Assembly: GCF_016808335.1 (NCBI RefSeq)
Contig: NC_053141.1
Span: 21,089,924-21,153,923, forward strand
Reading direction: 5' to 3'
DNA from: Panicum virgatum
Taxonomy: Eukaryota > Streptophyta > Magnoliopsida > Poales > Poaceae
Length of the DNA: 64,000 nucleotides
Both the position numbers and the translations under genes were made by a program. The notes beneath the pieces were generated by a model. That model saw nothing but the letters and a program-made list of their open reading frames with translations, was not told where the DNA came from and ran no database searches. The stretch's first letter is position 1; every line of letters begins with the position of its first letter. Below are positions 10,520 to 22,647 of the stretch, one piece after another.

Positions 10520-12240
10520 CAGTGTACAGTTGATCCACGAAAAGATGACAATTCAATAAAAATACTAGGTGCAGGTGATCAAAACGTAAGGGAGTTGCTT
10601 CGTTCCATATAAGACTACTATTAAGAAAGCAACTGTATTCCATTTTGATAGCTCTGCACTACGTTGGTAGTCTGTAGTCTCATCTGTATAAACAGCCAAC
10701 ATGATTCTTATTAGCTATTCAACCTGTATTAATTAAAGTAACAGCATTTATAGGACTGTTGCACTTGTTTGCCATACTTATATGAAAGCTCCTTTCTCTT
10801 GACTGGCACAAACTTGTTCTGCTATTTTCCTTTTGTGCAGCCATTCTCATCTCCAAACTTTGCATAGCATATTGGGTTTACTACCTGTTCATGTGCATCG
10901 TCTCAACTTGATATGCCTTTGGAGAAAATTGAACTTGCTGTTGCCTCATTAGCATGTGTCTTTTCGTAATCCATTGTTTGAGGAAAATTTATGATGCTTA
11001 ATTTCATAATAGCATGGTGATGAGAAGTAAAAACAAAGCTAATATATACTTATTGTGTACATTATCAGGTTTTGAGATTGGGCGATCTATAATATATTTA
11101 ATTGATGAACTTGGAGTACAGCATGGGCCACTTGTTATGGTAGCATTAAAGAGGCCAGCTCTTAGCTGACTTGCAGAAACATCAGTTCATGTTTGCTACT
11201 GAAACCGAGCATCTGATTTCTGGTATTTGCTTCTGTTGATATCTGAGAGCATCTTAGTTCTGCTGGAGTGCAAATCTTCTTAAAGATTTCTATAACTGTA
11301 AGTTTTGATAGGACGTCAACATATTTTAATTGTTCCATCATGGAGTAACTATGTTCGAATTGCTTACTATAGGTAATTAAGTAACACCAATCTTATTCAA
11401 ATACATGCAGGAAATACCTACAGATTACTAAAGATTGACTGTGAAGAAGCCATAGCAAAGAGATAGTTCAGGTGGCATAAGCCAATAGAATTATTGTGAT
11501 GTTAACTTTCACTGCAGGGACCAGGGTTAAGTAGCAATTACTCCTGTCAACATCTAATCCTCCAACCTCAACCAATCTGAGCCTTGGTGTGGGCAGCACT
11601 GGTTGGCACTGTAGTGCGATGTGACTGTTCACGTGTTACTGTAGCAACCGATATTTTTTCCCTTTTGCCCTGCCAAAGTAGTTTCAGTTGACAGCTAGGG
11701 ATAAAATAGTTTCCTTGTTTGTTGATTTTACTTCTTTATAGAGATTCAATATGAAGATAAGTGGAGTTAGATGTGTTTCTTAGAGGTAAAGTCAAGCAAT
11801 CCCTATAAAGGGAGAAGATGTATCCAGTTATTCATTCATTATGCATCAAGAAGAAATAATTAAATCTATCCAAAACCATAATTCTTTCTACCTTCTATAC
11901 TCTTATATTGACCATCCAATGTTGATATTCTTGTAGGCCATGTTGTCTGACCATCTTCAGCATGGTAGGATCGCAGCTTATAGTTGGTCTTTCTGGTGGG
12001 TGAATTGTAGAGTTGCATATCAGTACAATGTCGTAGTAAGAACATAAAATGTTGAGAATTGGGTTTAGTGTGTGGCACATCGATGTTGAAGAGATCTATT
12101 TGGTTCTGGCTTGTGCAGTGCTGATTGCAGCATTTTTGTGTTTCTTTTTTTTTTATCCAAGATGCTTAACCAACAATATGTCCATGTCAGGTTTAGTATG
12201 TCACATGGAAATGTTGTGAAATAGTTGGCGATGATCTAAA

Positions 12241-12346
12241 GAAAAGGTTGGAACTGGAATATATACCACACTTACAAACTGAAAGTTAGTTGTGAAAAGG
12301 TTGGAACTCCATATATACCACAGTTACAAACTGAATGTTAGTTGTG
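12241..12346. repeat. Tandem duplication, 53-bp unit x2
   Basis: gaaaaggttggaact is followed by atataccaca.ttacaaactgaa at 12241 and again at 12294, nearly identical. It is a local duplication with no coding role seen. Confidence 0.8.
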
Positions 12347-12900
12347 ACAAAATCGGGAACTGGGTGTATGTAAAAACCCTTAGCAAAAATGATGCATTTT
12401 TTCCTCTTAATATTACGTTCTTAACCAGAAACTATACTTTCTTCGATATGCTCTCTGTAATCACGAAAGAGTGTCATTAATGTGTCACTGATACGTCAAT
12501 TTGACCATAAATTCTAGTGCATAAAACATTTGCTGTGTATAACAAAGTCGTCATAAAATTAAACTACTTTTCAAGACAAATATAGCTATATAAGTTTCAA
12601 ATGTTTAATTGGGTAGATGATCAAAGTTTAAACATAGTGACTGCATGCAACCCAGAACTTTACTTTGTGACTGTAGGGAGTATGCTCTTTGTGCATTTTT
12701 TTGGAAAAAATGGTGTGCATTTGTACATGCCATCAACTAGACCAAACTGTGAGCTCAGTTTAAGATGAGGAACAGGGATCCCTTCCTTCAGGTAATTCAT
12801 TTTTATTGTGGTTGTAAAGTTTCTAACATCTTGTATAGTATAATAATTTATTAAGAATTTTTCTCCAATGATTTACTGTCCATATAGCCTTGGGATCATG

Positions 12901-14086
12901 GGTTGAGGCCATTGAAGACTTGTCTAAATATGGGTGTATGAAGTAATGCAAAGTTTACCATCACAAAAACTAATGTTAACCTAGCAATAGACTTAAAGTC
13001 ACCCTGTTCATGGTTCGGTTTAACCGGTTTCTGGGTAATCCAGCCCAAGCCGTAGGAGCCCTTGCGTCGGCGGTTTGGAAACAGCGGATTCATGGTTTCC
13101 ACGGTTAATCTCGACGAACTGTGCTAACTGTGCTAACGCTGCAGCCCACAAGCAGAAATAGGAAGACATTGATGCACAAGCCAACCCGGCACCATGCGGC
13201 CGCGCAGCTGTTGGTAGACGCGGCGCGGAGACCTAGCCTCCGGCGACAGGGTGCTCTACAACCGCGCGGTCTGGCATACGACATCGCACGCTGCGGTGGG
13301 GACGCGGTGGTGCGTGTTGCGACGACGGCGTCAGCACGGTCCACCACGTGGAACTCCTTGGGAACGTCAGGACTCAGGATGCTTAGGATCCTGCTTGAGC
13401 GCGGCGCCGACAACGACAAGAAGGATGACGGTGGAATGCTCGTTTGTTTCGTCTTTTGCATTTGACTGTTTAGCTGGATCCTGAGTCGACAACAAATGAG
13501 CATTCGACTGTTTAGCTGGATCCTGCTCTCAGTCTCAAGGCCAGCGACAACGAGCAGGAAGTGCGCTCTTCCGAGCTCTGTCGATGCCCCTACCCTTCAG
13601 ATTTGCTAATTGGTTTGGGGAAGGAATGAAAGAAAGGGGAAGAATAGAAGATGCTGGAGGGCTCGAACACCCTGGCGATCGACCTCGCTGAGGAGTGCCT
13701 CCGTCTCGCGTCATTTGTTTCATCTTCGCGACCGGCGACCTCGCCGAGGACGAGAAGTGCCTCGATTTTTTTTATTTTTGCATTTTTAGTTTTTTCTTTC
13801 TATTGGCGGGTTTTCAGGTAAACCCGCGACCACTCCAACCCGCGTAGGTGTGATACGACAGTTTCCATTGGGTATGGTGCGGGCCGGTCTTCGGTTTTTA
13901 CGAACCAATGAACAGGGCGAACTTAAAGCGTGGTATCTTCAGTTCTTTTATATGGTCCCAGTTATCACAATTCAACCAAGCTTATTTTATCTTGAAACTA
14001 ATGACCTTTTGAAAGAAAGGTGCTGCTTGCAAGTTTATATTTTGTATTTAGCTAAATCGGGTTCTAATATGAGGCAGTTCGTGGTG
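12901..14086. other. Intergenic, with GC-rich gene-like debris at 13105-13740
   Basis: A GC-rich island (about 13105-13740) inside AT-rich DNA looks like captured or decayed coding sequence. Readings of 114 to 132 codons exist on both strands, but none matches a family I know and none keeps one frame. The word gactgtttagctggatcctg occurs twice, near 13464 and 13507. I do not assign a function. Confidence 0.35.
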
Positions 14087-15878
14087 CGGGGTTTGGTGCT
14101 GTCCTGCACCAGGACGCTGGACCCCTCACCTTCTTCAGCAGACCCTTCGCCGCTCGCCACCTCAAGCTGGCGGCCTACGAGCGTGAGATGATCGGGCTGG
14201 TGGAGGCGGTGCACCATTGGCGGTCCTACCTCTGGGGGCGGCACTTCCTCGTCCGCACCGACCACTACAGTCTGAAGTTCTCGACGGATCCACAGCACGA
14301 ATGGCTTAGCAAGCTCTTCGGCTTCAACTTCCCGGTGGAATACCGTCTAGGACGCATGAACACGGTGGCCGACGCTCTGTCTCGCCGCAACACGGAGGCC
14401 GATGCCGTGCCCGTGCCTCATGTCGCCCACGATATCTCTGGGCCGACATTCGCCTTCATCGAGGCGATCCGCTCCGCCACTACTACTGCCGAGGACGCCG
14501 CCCGCCTCCGCCACCAGCTTCAGGTCGGCGAGCTGGGCGAGCCGTGGCACTTCGACGACGGCCTACTACTTCACGGCTCCCGCATCTTCGTCCCGGCGCA
14601 CGATGACCTCAGGCACCAGGCGCTCCTCTTGGCCCATTCGGCGGGCCATGAGGGGGTGCAGAAGACGCTTCACCGTCTGAAGATGAACTTCTTCATTCCC
14701 GGCGACCACGCCCTCGTCCAGGACTTCGTGCGCACATGCGCCACATGCCCGAGGAACAAGACGCAGGCCCTGCAGCCCGTCGGCCTGCTCCAACCCCTAC
14801 CCGTGTCGTCCTAGGTGTGGGCGGACATCTCGATGGATTTTATCGAAGGGCTCCCCAAGGTCGGTGGCAAGTTGGTCATCCTGATGGTGGTCGATCGCTT
14901 CTCCAAGTATGCCCACTTCATCGCACTCGGCCACCTGTACACCGTCGCCTCCATCGCTAGGGCATTCTTCGACGACATCGTGCGCCTCCACGGCTTCCCG
15001 ACGTCGATCGTCAGCAACCGGGATCTTGTCTTCAAGGGCCATGTGTGGCGGGACCTCTTCAAGATGGCGGGCGTCACCTTGCGCATGAGCACGGTGTTCC
15101 ACCCCTAGACCGACGGACAGTCTGAGGTGGTCAACAAGATGATTGCTATGTATCTACGCTGTGTCACAGGTGACCGTCCCCGCGCCTGGGTGTATTGGCT
15201 GTCGTGGGCGGAGTACTACTACAACACCTCCTTCCACTCCGCCCTACGCGCCACCCCGTTCGAGGCGGTCTATGGGCGCCCACCGCCGCACTTGCTGGCC
15301 TACAAGGCTGGGGCGGCCAGGACTGACACCGTCGACGGCCTCCTTCGTGATCATGACGAGGCGCTAGCGGAGATCCGCGAGCAGTTCCTTCAGGCGCAAC
15401 AGCTCTCCAAGAAGTACTATGATGCCTCTCACCGTGAGTTGGAGTTCGCGGTGGGTGAATGGGTGTGGCTGCGTCTGCTTCATCGGTCGACACAGTCCTT
15501 GGAGCCGCACGCCAAGGGCAAGTTCGACCCTCGATTCGTCGGGCCATTTCAGGTATTGGAGCGCATTGGGTCAGTGGCCTACCGGCTCAAGCTGCCTGAG
15601 GGCGCACATCTGCATGATGTCTTCCATGTCGGCCTCAAGCCGCACAAGGGCACCCCGCCAGTGACATCGCCACCTCGTCCACCTGTGCGGGATGGTTGCC
15701 TACTTCTAGCGCCCGACCGTGCCCAGCGCGCCCAGCTTCGGCGGGGTGTTTGGTACCTCCTCGTCACGTGGCACTGCCTTCCTGCAGAAGACGCTACATG
15801 GGAGCAGCTCCAGGAGTTTCAGGACCTGTACCCGGCTTTCCAGCTTGAGGACGAGCTGTTCGTAGAGGGAGGGAGAGA
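14087..15878 (+). pseudogene. Ty3/gypsy chromovirus polyprotein remnant (RNase H, integrase, chromodomain)
   Basis: The frame opens inside the RNase H region (AVLHQDAGPLTFFSRPF, then LAAYEREMIGLVEAVHHWR and RTDHYSLKF). Next come the H-H-C-C zinc-binding integrase N-terminus (HSAGHEGVQKTLHRLK, CATCPRNK), the integrase catalytic core starting at WADISMDFIEGLP, and a C-terminal chromodomain-like segment ending FQLEDELFVEGGRDVM. Two in-frame TAG stops, at 14812-14814 and 15106-15108, break the frame; at the second the conserved residue in this family is Gln. The 5' half (gag, protease, most of RT) is missing, with an abrupt start near 14087. It runs directly into an LTR at 15879. It is not functional. 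Confidence 0.85.
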
Positions 15879-16518
15879 TGTTATGACCGTCATCACCTAT
15901 AGGCGCAGGTCAAGTGGCTAATAGGCCACGTCCAGTAAGGTGCCCGGGGCCCATAGATTATTAGCCCTTTTTATTAAAGGAAAACCGTAGAGACTCTTAT
16001 ATATTGTAATCATTGGATCATTGGAAAAGCAAGCAGCAACAATTATCTGTTGCCAGCTTCCCTTGGGAGCCCTAGCCGCCCTTTCCTCTCTCTCGCTCAT
16101 GTTCTTCTTCCTCGCTGCACACGCCTAGCATAGTGGGAACCCTAGTTCCTACCAATACATACTATTATAATTGTTGCACTTCCAACTGTCATGTGGGGAC
16201 GCCAGTATCAGCGTCGCCCACGCGCGCCGCACACGCCGGCGTCAACCGATCAGAGCGCAGCATCGGCAAGCAGCTAGATAGTAGGTTATGATTTGTTAGT
16301 TTGTTTCCTAAATTGTAGGGGCCACTGGCCTACATATCTCTTGTACTCGGCACTTGGAAGGATAAGCAAGAATCAATTATCCTAATCTCCCTCCTTCTGC
16401 CTGTCTCTCGTTCCCTTCACGATATGGCAGTCGGGCAACAACCCCAACGCCATTACCAACCGAGGCTACGAGCTCCGTAGCCGAGGGCCTGCTACCCTAG
16501 ACACCCACGCCCTTGACA
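15879..16518 (+). mobile_element. Gypsy LTR shared by two internal regions
   Basis: It starts TGTTATGACCGTC right after a purine-rich tract (gagggagggagagatg, the expected polypurine tract). It ends ..CCTTGACA at 16518, followed four bases later by a tRNA-Met-type primer site, tggtattagcttcc. At 640 bp it has TG..CA termini. The promoter and leader area carries 'cctagccgccctttcctctctc' type sequence. An LTR with a polypurine tract on one side and a primer site on the other is flanked by internal DNA on both sides. Confidence 0.7.
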
Positions 16519-16860
16519 ACCTGGTATTAGCTTCCAGGCGATCCTCGTCCACTGCCACGTCATCCTTCCCTGCGCCGCCGCCGCCCTCGCCAACACCCTC
16601 CATCAACTCCATGGCCGAACTCGCGGCCATGATTTGACAACTCTCCACGACCGTGGAGACGCTCCAAACCAAGGTCGACGGGCTCCAGCAGGAGCGCAAC
16701 CCGGACGCCTCGGCGTCGGGACCCCCCCCCCTCCCGCGGTCGCTGGCCACGGGCGAGTACCACAACGATCGCCTCCTTCACTGAACGCTACCCGGCCTTC
16801 CAGCTCGAGGACGAACCAGCGGCATCATCTACGTGGGAAGATATCGACTCCTGCCTACTT
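16519..16860 (+). pseudogene. Primer site plus gag start and deleted 3' end of a second gypsy copy
   Basis: The primer site begins at 16522. A gag-like frame follows (LASRRSSSTATSSFPAPPPP, then MAELAAMI, a TGA stop, and QLSTTVETLQTKVDGLQQERN). Near 16786 the sequence jumps to a diverged copy of the polyprotein end (YPAFQLEDE), matching 15829-15854. Almost all internal sequence between gag and the chromodomain end is therefore deleted. With the preceding entries this makes an internal-LTR-internal structure. Confidence 0.6.
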
Positions 16861-17584
16861 GTTTGTAGTGTCAATTTGACTAATGTGACTCCCAAAATAT
16901 TTTGTGCATGACATCGACTACATGAAACTCATTTGACTATGCAAGTATTCTACAGCTATAGCTTGCAGTCATGTCCTCTGATCAATGGACACACACCTAA
17001 CATGTTGACCCTTTCTAAACTATTCTCTAGTCATTAGCGCCCAGACCAACTTGTTACTCAGAAACCATCTTCTTCGGTATTGATTTATTCAAATTTCAGA
17101 TTATTGCGCTGAAGTCCATGTTAGAAACAATCTAAGCAGACCTACTCAATTCTTCAATATTCCTAAATCATGCTAGTGAATTCTTACAATTTCTTCAGAT
17201 GAATAATCTGAGGCAGACTTGCTAAATTCTTCAATGTTCCTAAATTATACTAGTGAATTATAGTAACTTTTTTAGATAACATCTCTTGAACGAAGCAAGT
17301 TAGCAATTATTCAAGTTCTCGAGTAGCACTAGTTCCTAGAACTGAAATAGCAAAAAACTATTGATGATTAAGAAAAAAGTCTTGTGCTTATTCTTTTGAT
17401 GAAATAAGCATCACTAATCACCTAGCTAAAATGCAAATATGCAACAATAAATCAATCTGCTGAACCCCTATTCCCAAATCCTCTCTAGCCTTTCTCTAAT
17501 CCCTTGAAGCTAGAATCCAACATGGATCACAAAAAAAAAAAGCTACACCTACACCATACCAATGGTGGGTGCCTCCTCCTCTAA
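16861..17584. other. Intergenic, with a diverged local repeat
   Basis: AT-rich. Two imperfect units, about 17128-17200 and 17205-17268, share 'gca.ac.t.ct.aattcttcaat.ttcctaaat.at.ctagtgaatt'. No gene is seen. Confidence 0.45.
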
Positions 17585-18025
17585 GGCTTTCTCCAACCAT
17601 TCCCCCCATCCAACTCCCCCCAAACGTACTATTTACTATATTTTATTACCTCCCTCCAAAAGATTCCTCCCCCTATAACTCATTCTCTCCAACCATTCCC
17701 CCCATATCTATTCCCCCTATATACTATCACTCATTAACTAACTATTTATTTAACGTTTTTGAATTTAAAAAAAATCATACAGTATTTGTACTGTCATAAT
17801 ACACATTATTATCGTGTTACGGGGCTCAAACGGGATTAATATCGCAAAGAAACGGTGTGATTAGAGATATAGGGGGAGTTGAAACTCCCCCCATACGTGG
17901 GGGGAGTTTCAACTCCCCCCATATACAGGGGGGGCTGTGGGGGGAGCCGTTGGAGGTCTTCCTCCCCCCAAAGCTCCCCCTACGTGGGGGGGAGGGCCCT
18001 TTACAGGGCACCGTTGGAGGTCGCC
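17585..18025. mobile_element. PIF/Harbinger-type non-autonomous element with internal hairpin, TAA TSD
   Basis: Terminal repeats ggctttctccaac (left) and gttggaggtcgcc (right) are inverted, flanked by TAA at 17582-17584 and 18026-18028. The element is 441 bp. Internally, 'tctccaaccattcccccca' occurs twice on the left. On the right an arm at about 17876-17897 (gagttgaaactcccccc) is followed by its exact complement (ggggggagtttcaactc), giving a strong hairpin rich in C and G runs. No coding capacity. Confidence 0.75.
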
Positions 18026-18414
18026 TAAGAAGATTAATTGTTGTTCTATGTGCTCGTAGTCAACTCAACAAGTGACAATAAGCAATTTTTTGAAACCTCT
18101 TAAGCAAAATTTTGAAAAAATATGAGCAATTTAGAACATGGATAGAAGCATTTTCAAAGACCGAAATGCAAAGGATTGGCTACATCATTGGTTTGTATGA
18201 GCCTATTCTCTAACACCAAACACCGAGCAGGAACTAAAATCAATAGAAGAAGATGATAGACCATCAGGAAAAAAATTGATAACTCAAAACCTAAAGGCAT
18301 AATTTTAGGAATGGAAATTTCATATGTTACACACGAGAAATGCTCAAAATGTTTTGTTAAGGGTATTGATCTAAAGCAAAAGGAACATGAGCAACAAAGG
18401 ATGGATCAACATAT

Positions 18415-18617
18415 GCTAGTTTCCCTGTGCTATCAACTACAGGTATACTTAGTTCCAAGCAGCAACTTTGTGGCAGCATCAAGATTAGTATTTTGATGCA
18501 CTGTAAGAGGCAAAGAAGTCAACAATGAAGGCAAAATATTTAGGATAAACTAACCAGTTTCATTGTCGTCAACCACAGAAAAGTCAGAAATCCTATGCTG
18601 CACCAAAAGCTTGAGGG
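18415..18617 (-). pseudogene. CBSX-like (CBS-domain protein) gene fragment with intron remnants
   Basis: On the - strand, an exon-like 63-bp segment (18617 down to 18555) sits between a 3' splice site (ctgcgtag) and a GT donor. It reads ALKLLVQHRISDFSVVDDNE, the start of the first CBS domain of plant CBSX proteins. A second segment (about 18500 down to 18415, after cctcttacag) reads TNLDAATKLLLGTKY and, after a frameshift, PVVDSTGKL, the second CBS domain of the same family. The second exon stops matching after GKL. The linker between the domains is absent. CBSX proteins regulate thioredoxins in organelles, but this copy cannot. It is best explained as a transposon-captured or decayed gene piece. 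Confidence 0.7.
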
Positions 18618-19690
18618 CTACGCAGAAAGAAACATAACAAGTGAGCAATTTCGGAAATTACAATGCAAACAAAGCACATGCATCACACGAGGAAGAGAGG
18701 GGGTACCTTCATCAACTTATAATTCATAAATTGGGTATCTGATTTATTCTTCATTTGCATCATGGTATATCATATGTTTTACTAACAAAATAAAATTTGT
18801 CTGCCTATATTTTGATATCACATTTCCATGTAGACATAAATTGCCTATATATCAGATGAAAAATACATAACTAAGACAATTAAAATGCTTATGAGTTTTT
18901 GGCAAAACTAAGTACATATCTAACACAAAAAATCATGTATTTGAACTCAAAAAAAGCATAGATTGGTTGCATCATTGGTTTGTGAAAAGCCTACTCTAAT
19001 ACCAAGCACCAAACAGTAACTAAATCAGTAGGAAATAATACCACATCATGCCTAATTAAAATCATCTTATTGATTAATCCTTGAGACCTTAACTAAAAAT
19101 CAGGAATGACAACACTCATTTGCAACCCAAACCCTAGAATAGGGACCAAATCAAATTGGGGAAATTAGAGAGAGATGAAGGAGAGATTTACCTCGATGCT
19201 GATGAGCAAGCCGCATGAGGTGTGCCAGTACCCCGCCACTCCCATTCACAGCCTCACCTGCAATGCCGCAACCATGACCCTACATCTCATCACCGCCGTA
19301 AATCCATCGCGCCTGCTTCTGCCTTCACGCCTGCGTCGTGCCGCCGCAGATGGGCCCCATGAGACTCGAGCACGAGCGCAGCCACAACCGCACCTTAACA
19401 CCCAGCCAGGAGATCGAGATCAGCCCAACGGGTAGAGGATGGAAGGTTTGGGGGAGGCGAGGCTAAGAGTAGATCAGGCAAGCCGGTGATGCTGCACCCC
19501 CGTGGCACCCCCGCTAGGCTGCGCTGCTGCATCATGAGAGAGAGAGAGAGAGGTGTCGCTGGATTGCCGGTGACTGTGGGTGAAGGAGAATGGAGAAGAT
19601 GGAGGAGATAATGTTGTGGGGCCCACGCACGTGAAAGGAGTCAGGGGCAAGCCGGTGGTAAAGATTGAAATAAAAATTCCTCCGAGCAAG
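18618..19690. other. Intergenic, with possible upstream remains of the CBSX-like fragment
   Basis: About 19180-19440 is GC-rich and on the - strand looks like a leader or first exon ending at a possible GT donor (cagcatcgag then gtaaatctc). I cannot match it to a protein. The - strand also carries a (TC)n tract near 19536-19552. A segment at about 18170-18245 (cattggtttgt..agcct, accaa.caccga) recurs in diverged form at about 18962-19035. Confidence 0.35.
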
Positions 19691-20453
19691 CTGCTAATGG
19701 TTCAATAACCGAACCAAAACTGCCCCACCCCATAAAAATAAAACTTGTTGCATCGAACCACCCCACCCCACTAAATAGTTTCCCATAACCCAATCAAACC
19801 AAACCATATATGTCTATTAACCCCAAACCAAACCAAACTTGTTGTGCATCGATGGGTTCCAGTCCAAACCAACTTCGTGCATGAGCAGCAAGAGGGGCTT
19901 CTACTAAGACAGCACCGGGTTTGTTGGGTTCCGCAGCAAGAGGCGCTACAGGAGCAGTGTGCACGATTCTAATAGACGCTGCTGCCTAAAACCAACTCCA
20001 AACCGATCTAAACCAATTTTGCTGCTAAACCAGACTAAACCAAACCTATATATATTTCACTCCATTACCAACCAAACCAAGCCCCTCCAGAAAAGAAACC
20101 GAACCACTGAAACCAGTTAGAGTCCAAACCATTACCAGGCTGATCCGAGCGTACATACGTAGCAGATTGATGCGTGCGTAAGATTGAATCAAATTACGGC
20201 TGGCCATATAAAAATCATTACTGAGTAAAAACCATGAAACAAAAAAAACAAACCATGCAACAACCAAAAACACATGCAACAAGAAATGAGTGTGCTGGTT
20301 AAAAATCAGGGTGGGTCCCTCAAAAAAATAGAGTGGGAAAGTGCGCTGGTTAAAAACCAGGGTGAGAAAGGGCACCCAGAACTGGGCGCGTCAGGGGTGG
20401 GTGGGTGGCTGTATCAGGGTATGAAATAGCCCTGTCCTAATTAGTGGAGTTCA
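19691..20453. repeat. A/C-biased ccaaacc-rich low-complexity stretch
   Basis: Strongly strand-biased in composition, with many irregular 'aaccaaacc', 'ccaaacc' and 'ccacccca' words from about 19700 to 20110, then ordinary AT-rich DNA. No open frame or terminal repeats were found. It could be a diverged satellite-like or transposon end. Confidence 0.45.
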
Positions 20454-20516
20454 TATATATATTTACACATACATACATAGATATGCATAGATATATACAC
20501 ATATAGTTAATTACAT
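20454..20516. repeat. AT/ACAT-rich microsatellite
   Basis: Alternating purine-pyrimidine sequence made of atatat, acatacatacat and gatatgcatagatat units. Confidence 0.7.
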
Positions 20517-20560
20517 GCAAAATGCAACAAAAGCCTTACTCAATATCATATTTACTTCTA

Positions 20561-21525
20561 TTATCTATGTTTGACTCTATTATAGTAGAATTCCTCAGCT
20601 GGATCGAGGACATTCTGAACAATAAATCTGCACATGGCTTCTTGAATCGCCAAAACCCTTTCCTCTGGTATGAGTGTCTCTTGCATTGCATTGAGCTATG
20701 GAAAAGTGAGAATATTAATTGCAACAATTTACAAAATGAGTTGAAACTTTGTTAAAGCTTTTTACTTACTTCATCCTGCCATTTGGTATAAATCTTTGGA
20801 GGACCTACTAGACTATGAATGTTCTCTATAACATAGTATGCGCATAAATTATTTCCTTGCGTATGCCTCTGACACTTTAAGAGAAATAAATGAAGTCATC
20901 ATGTATCCATTTATACATATACTAAAATAAATAGAACGTGCAAAGCAAAATCCCATCCGTACCGAAAAGTTTGTCTTCAATTTAAGTTTGGCGCTAAAAT
21001 TACCACTATACTTTCAAATGAATTTCTTCCAAACCCCCAACATGATCAAAAACGAATAAATATATTTGTCGATGATTTCAAAGTTGATGGGGTTTGACCG
21101 GAATTAAATAGTTTTTCAACATGTCGGTCAGTCGTTGTATAGGTCTGGATCTTTCCGCAATGAGTGCATGACAACCACTAAGCTCTTGTCAGGATATATG
21201 ACAACTAGAATCCAGTGATTTCTAGAAGATTATACGAATCAGAGCCACTTATTGTTAGGGTTAATAAAATTCAGTTATATAGAACTAAAAGGGGCAGAAA
21301 GACTCAATGAAAGTTGTACGGAAACAGTATATAAGCCTTGTGGCGCTCAACAAATAAGTACTTGTATATGTTCTTGAATGTTTCTGTAGGCTTGGAACGG
21401 AGATTCGTGGAATTCACAGCCATTGGGTCGATGAAGCCGATGTGGTAGTACCTTTTTTTCTTGTAAGTTTGAATCTCCATTATATGGGATACAAAATGAA
21501 ATAAGGAATCAATATGTTGGGGACC
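20561..21525 (-). pseudogene. CACTA-transposon Ulp1-like (C48) protease gene remnant, three exons
   Basis: Read on the - strand. Exon A (21525 to about 21304) encodes YYHIGFIDPMAV, then FKNIYKYLFVERHKAYILFP and NFH. A TGA follows where this family has Trp after the catalytic-type His. Exon B (20874-20770, between an AG acceptor and GTAAGT donor) encodes CQRHTQGNNLCAYYVIENIH, carrying the catalytic-type Cys in the LCAYYV context. Exon C (20695-20561) encodes MQETLIPEERVLAIQEAMCR to NVLDPAEEFYY and a stop. This matches the C48 peptidase domain at the end of many plant CACTA (En/Spm) ORFs. The upstream part is cut off by the LTR at 21526. Not functional. Confidence 0.7.
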
Positions 21526-22647
21526 TGTTGACGCAAAAATCAACACACTAGAATCCGAGGGTAAGTGTTTGCCAAGCTCCGAAGTGTCAACCAAGCGTGC
21601 CAATCAATTTGACCTTAATTGACAAAGGATAAACAAAAGTTAAATCTGAGAGTGTATCGGCTGGAATTCCGAATATCTCTCACACAGGCGTATTGGTAAG
21701 CTCCGCCGATAGGGAAAATGACAAGAAGATATTAAATGCAAGATGCGTAATAAATGAGCGTGTCGGCAGATTCAGCCAATGCGGTAGACAACAGGATCAG
21801 CTTGAAATAGCCGATTGCACGTATGTAACAAAATCTAAGCTACGAATGTGTAACTCGGATGATGTTGCTCGAAACAAATCTAAACCGGCCTTTATGATAA
21901 CGTGATGTTATTACATATTCCAAAGCCGATCTAATATGTTTCTAAGCAGATAGAAGTGATAATGGCCAAAAATATAGAAAAAAAAACCTACAAATCTAGC
22001 CGATATCGATAAATTGTGAATAAATCTTGACAAGAAAATAGTGATGCGCCCGAGATCAAAGCCTAGATAAACTCGATAATTTTTTAATAGATTTGAACGA
22101 AGCCACAGCGATACGCCCGGTAGCTAAAGCTCAAATTTACTCGGTAAAACAAAAACTCACCAGCAAATCAAGTCGCTCGAATGTGAGGCGTACTTGATCA
22201 ACTTGAAAGAACTCCCCGAAAAGAAAATAGCAAAGTCGCCGACAGAAAAGTAAATTGCAAGGAAATTGTAAAGGGTTTGTTGTATTGGATGTGTATCAAG
22301 TTTTTTCGGTCCCGTACAACTGATATATATAGCCTATGCTAACAAGTCCTAGCCGATTACGACAAACATATTACTTGACCTAAATGAAAAGACATTCTAA
22401 AACAAACTATGCTAAAAATTACAACCGAATCATCAGAATCCTCATAAAGTTCGGACTTTTTCTTCCCTTCCTGATTCATCGGCAACTTCCATCGGCCGAT
22501 CACCAAACCGTGCGGATCAGCATCTTCATGGAATATTCTCCTGGTCCATCGACCACAACTCCATCGGCCAGCCCTGATCCTGTGTATGTTTTGGTTTCTT
22601 TCAAATCGGCAACCTCCCTTGACATGCGTCAAAAATCGGTGTCAACA
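21526..22647 (-). mobile_element. 3' LTR of a Tat-type Ty3/gypsy element
   Basis: On the - strand it begins TGTTGACACCGATTTTT and ends GATTTTTGCGTCAACA, with TG..CA ends and the TGTTGACACC start typical of the Tat lineage. Immediately before its start, on the - strand, lies the polypurine-like gaaactgggggcatg (22648 onward). A TATA-like tatatatat lies at about 22324-22333. It is 1122 bp and interrupts the CACTA protease remnant. Internal sequence of the same element follows to the right. Confidence 0.75.

Larger units (their letters stand above)
9829..12900. other. 3' flank of the PPR gene, no clear gene
   Basis: About 3 kb of AT-rich sequence. The first several hundred bases may be the 3' UTR of the PPR gene. 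Only short random readings are present on either strand. It contains two local tandem duplications, listed separately. I recognise no RNA gene or complete transposon. Confidence 0.5.
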
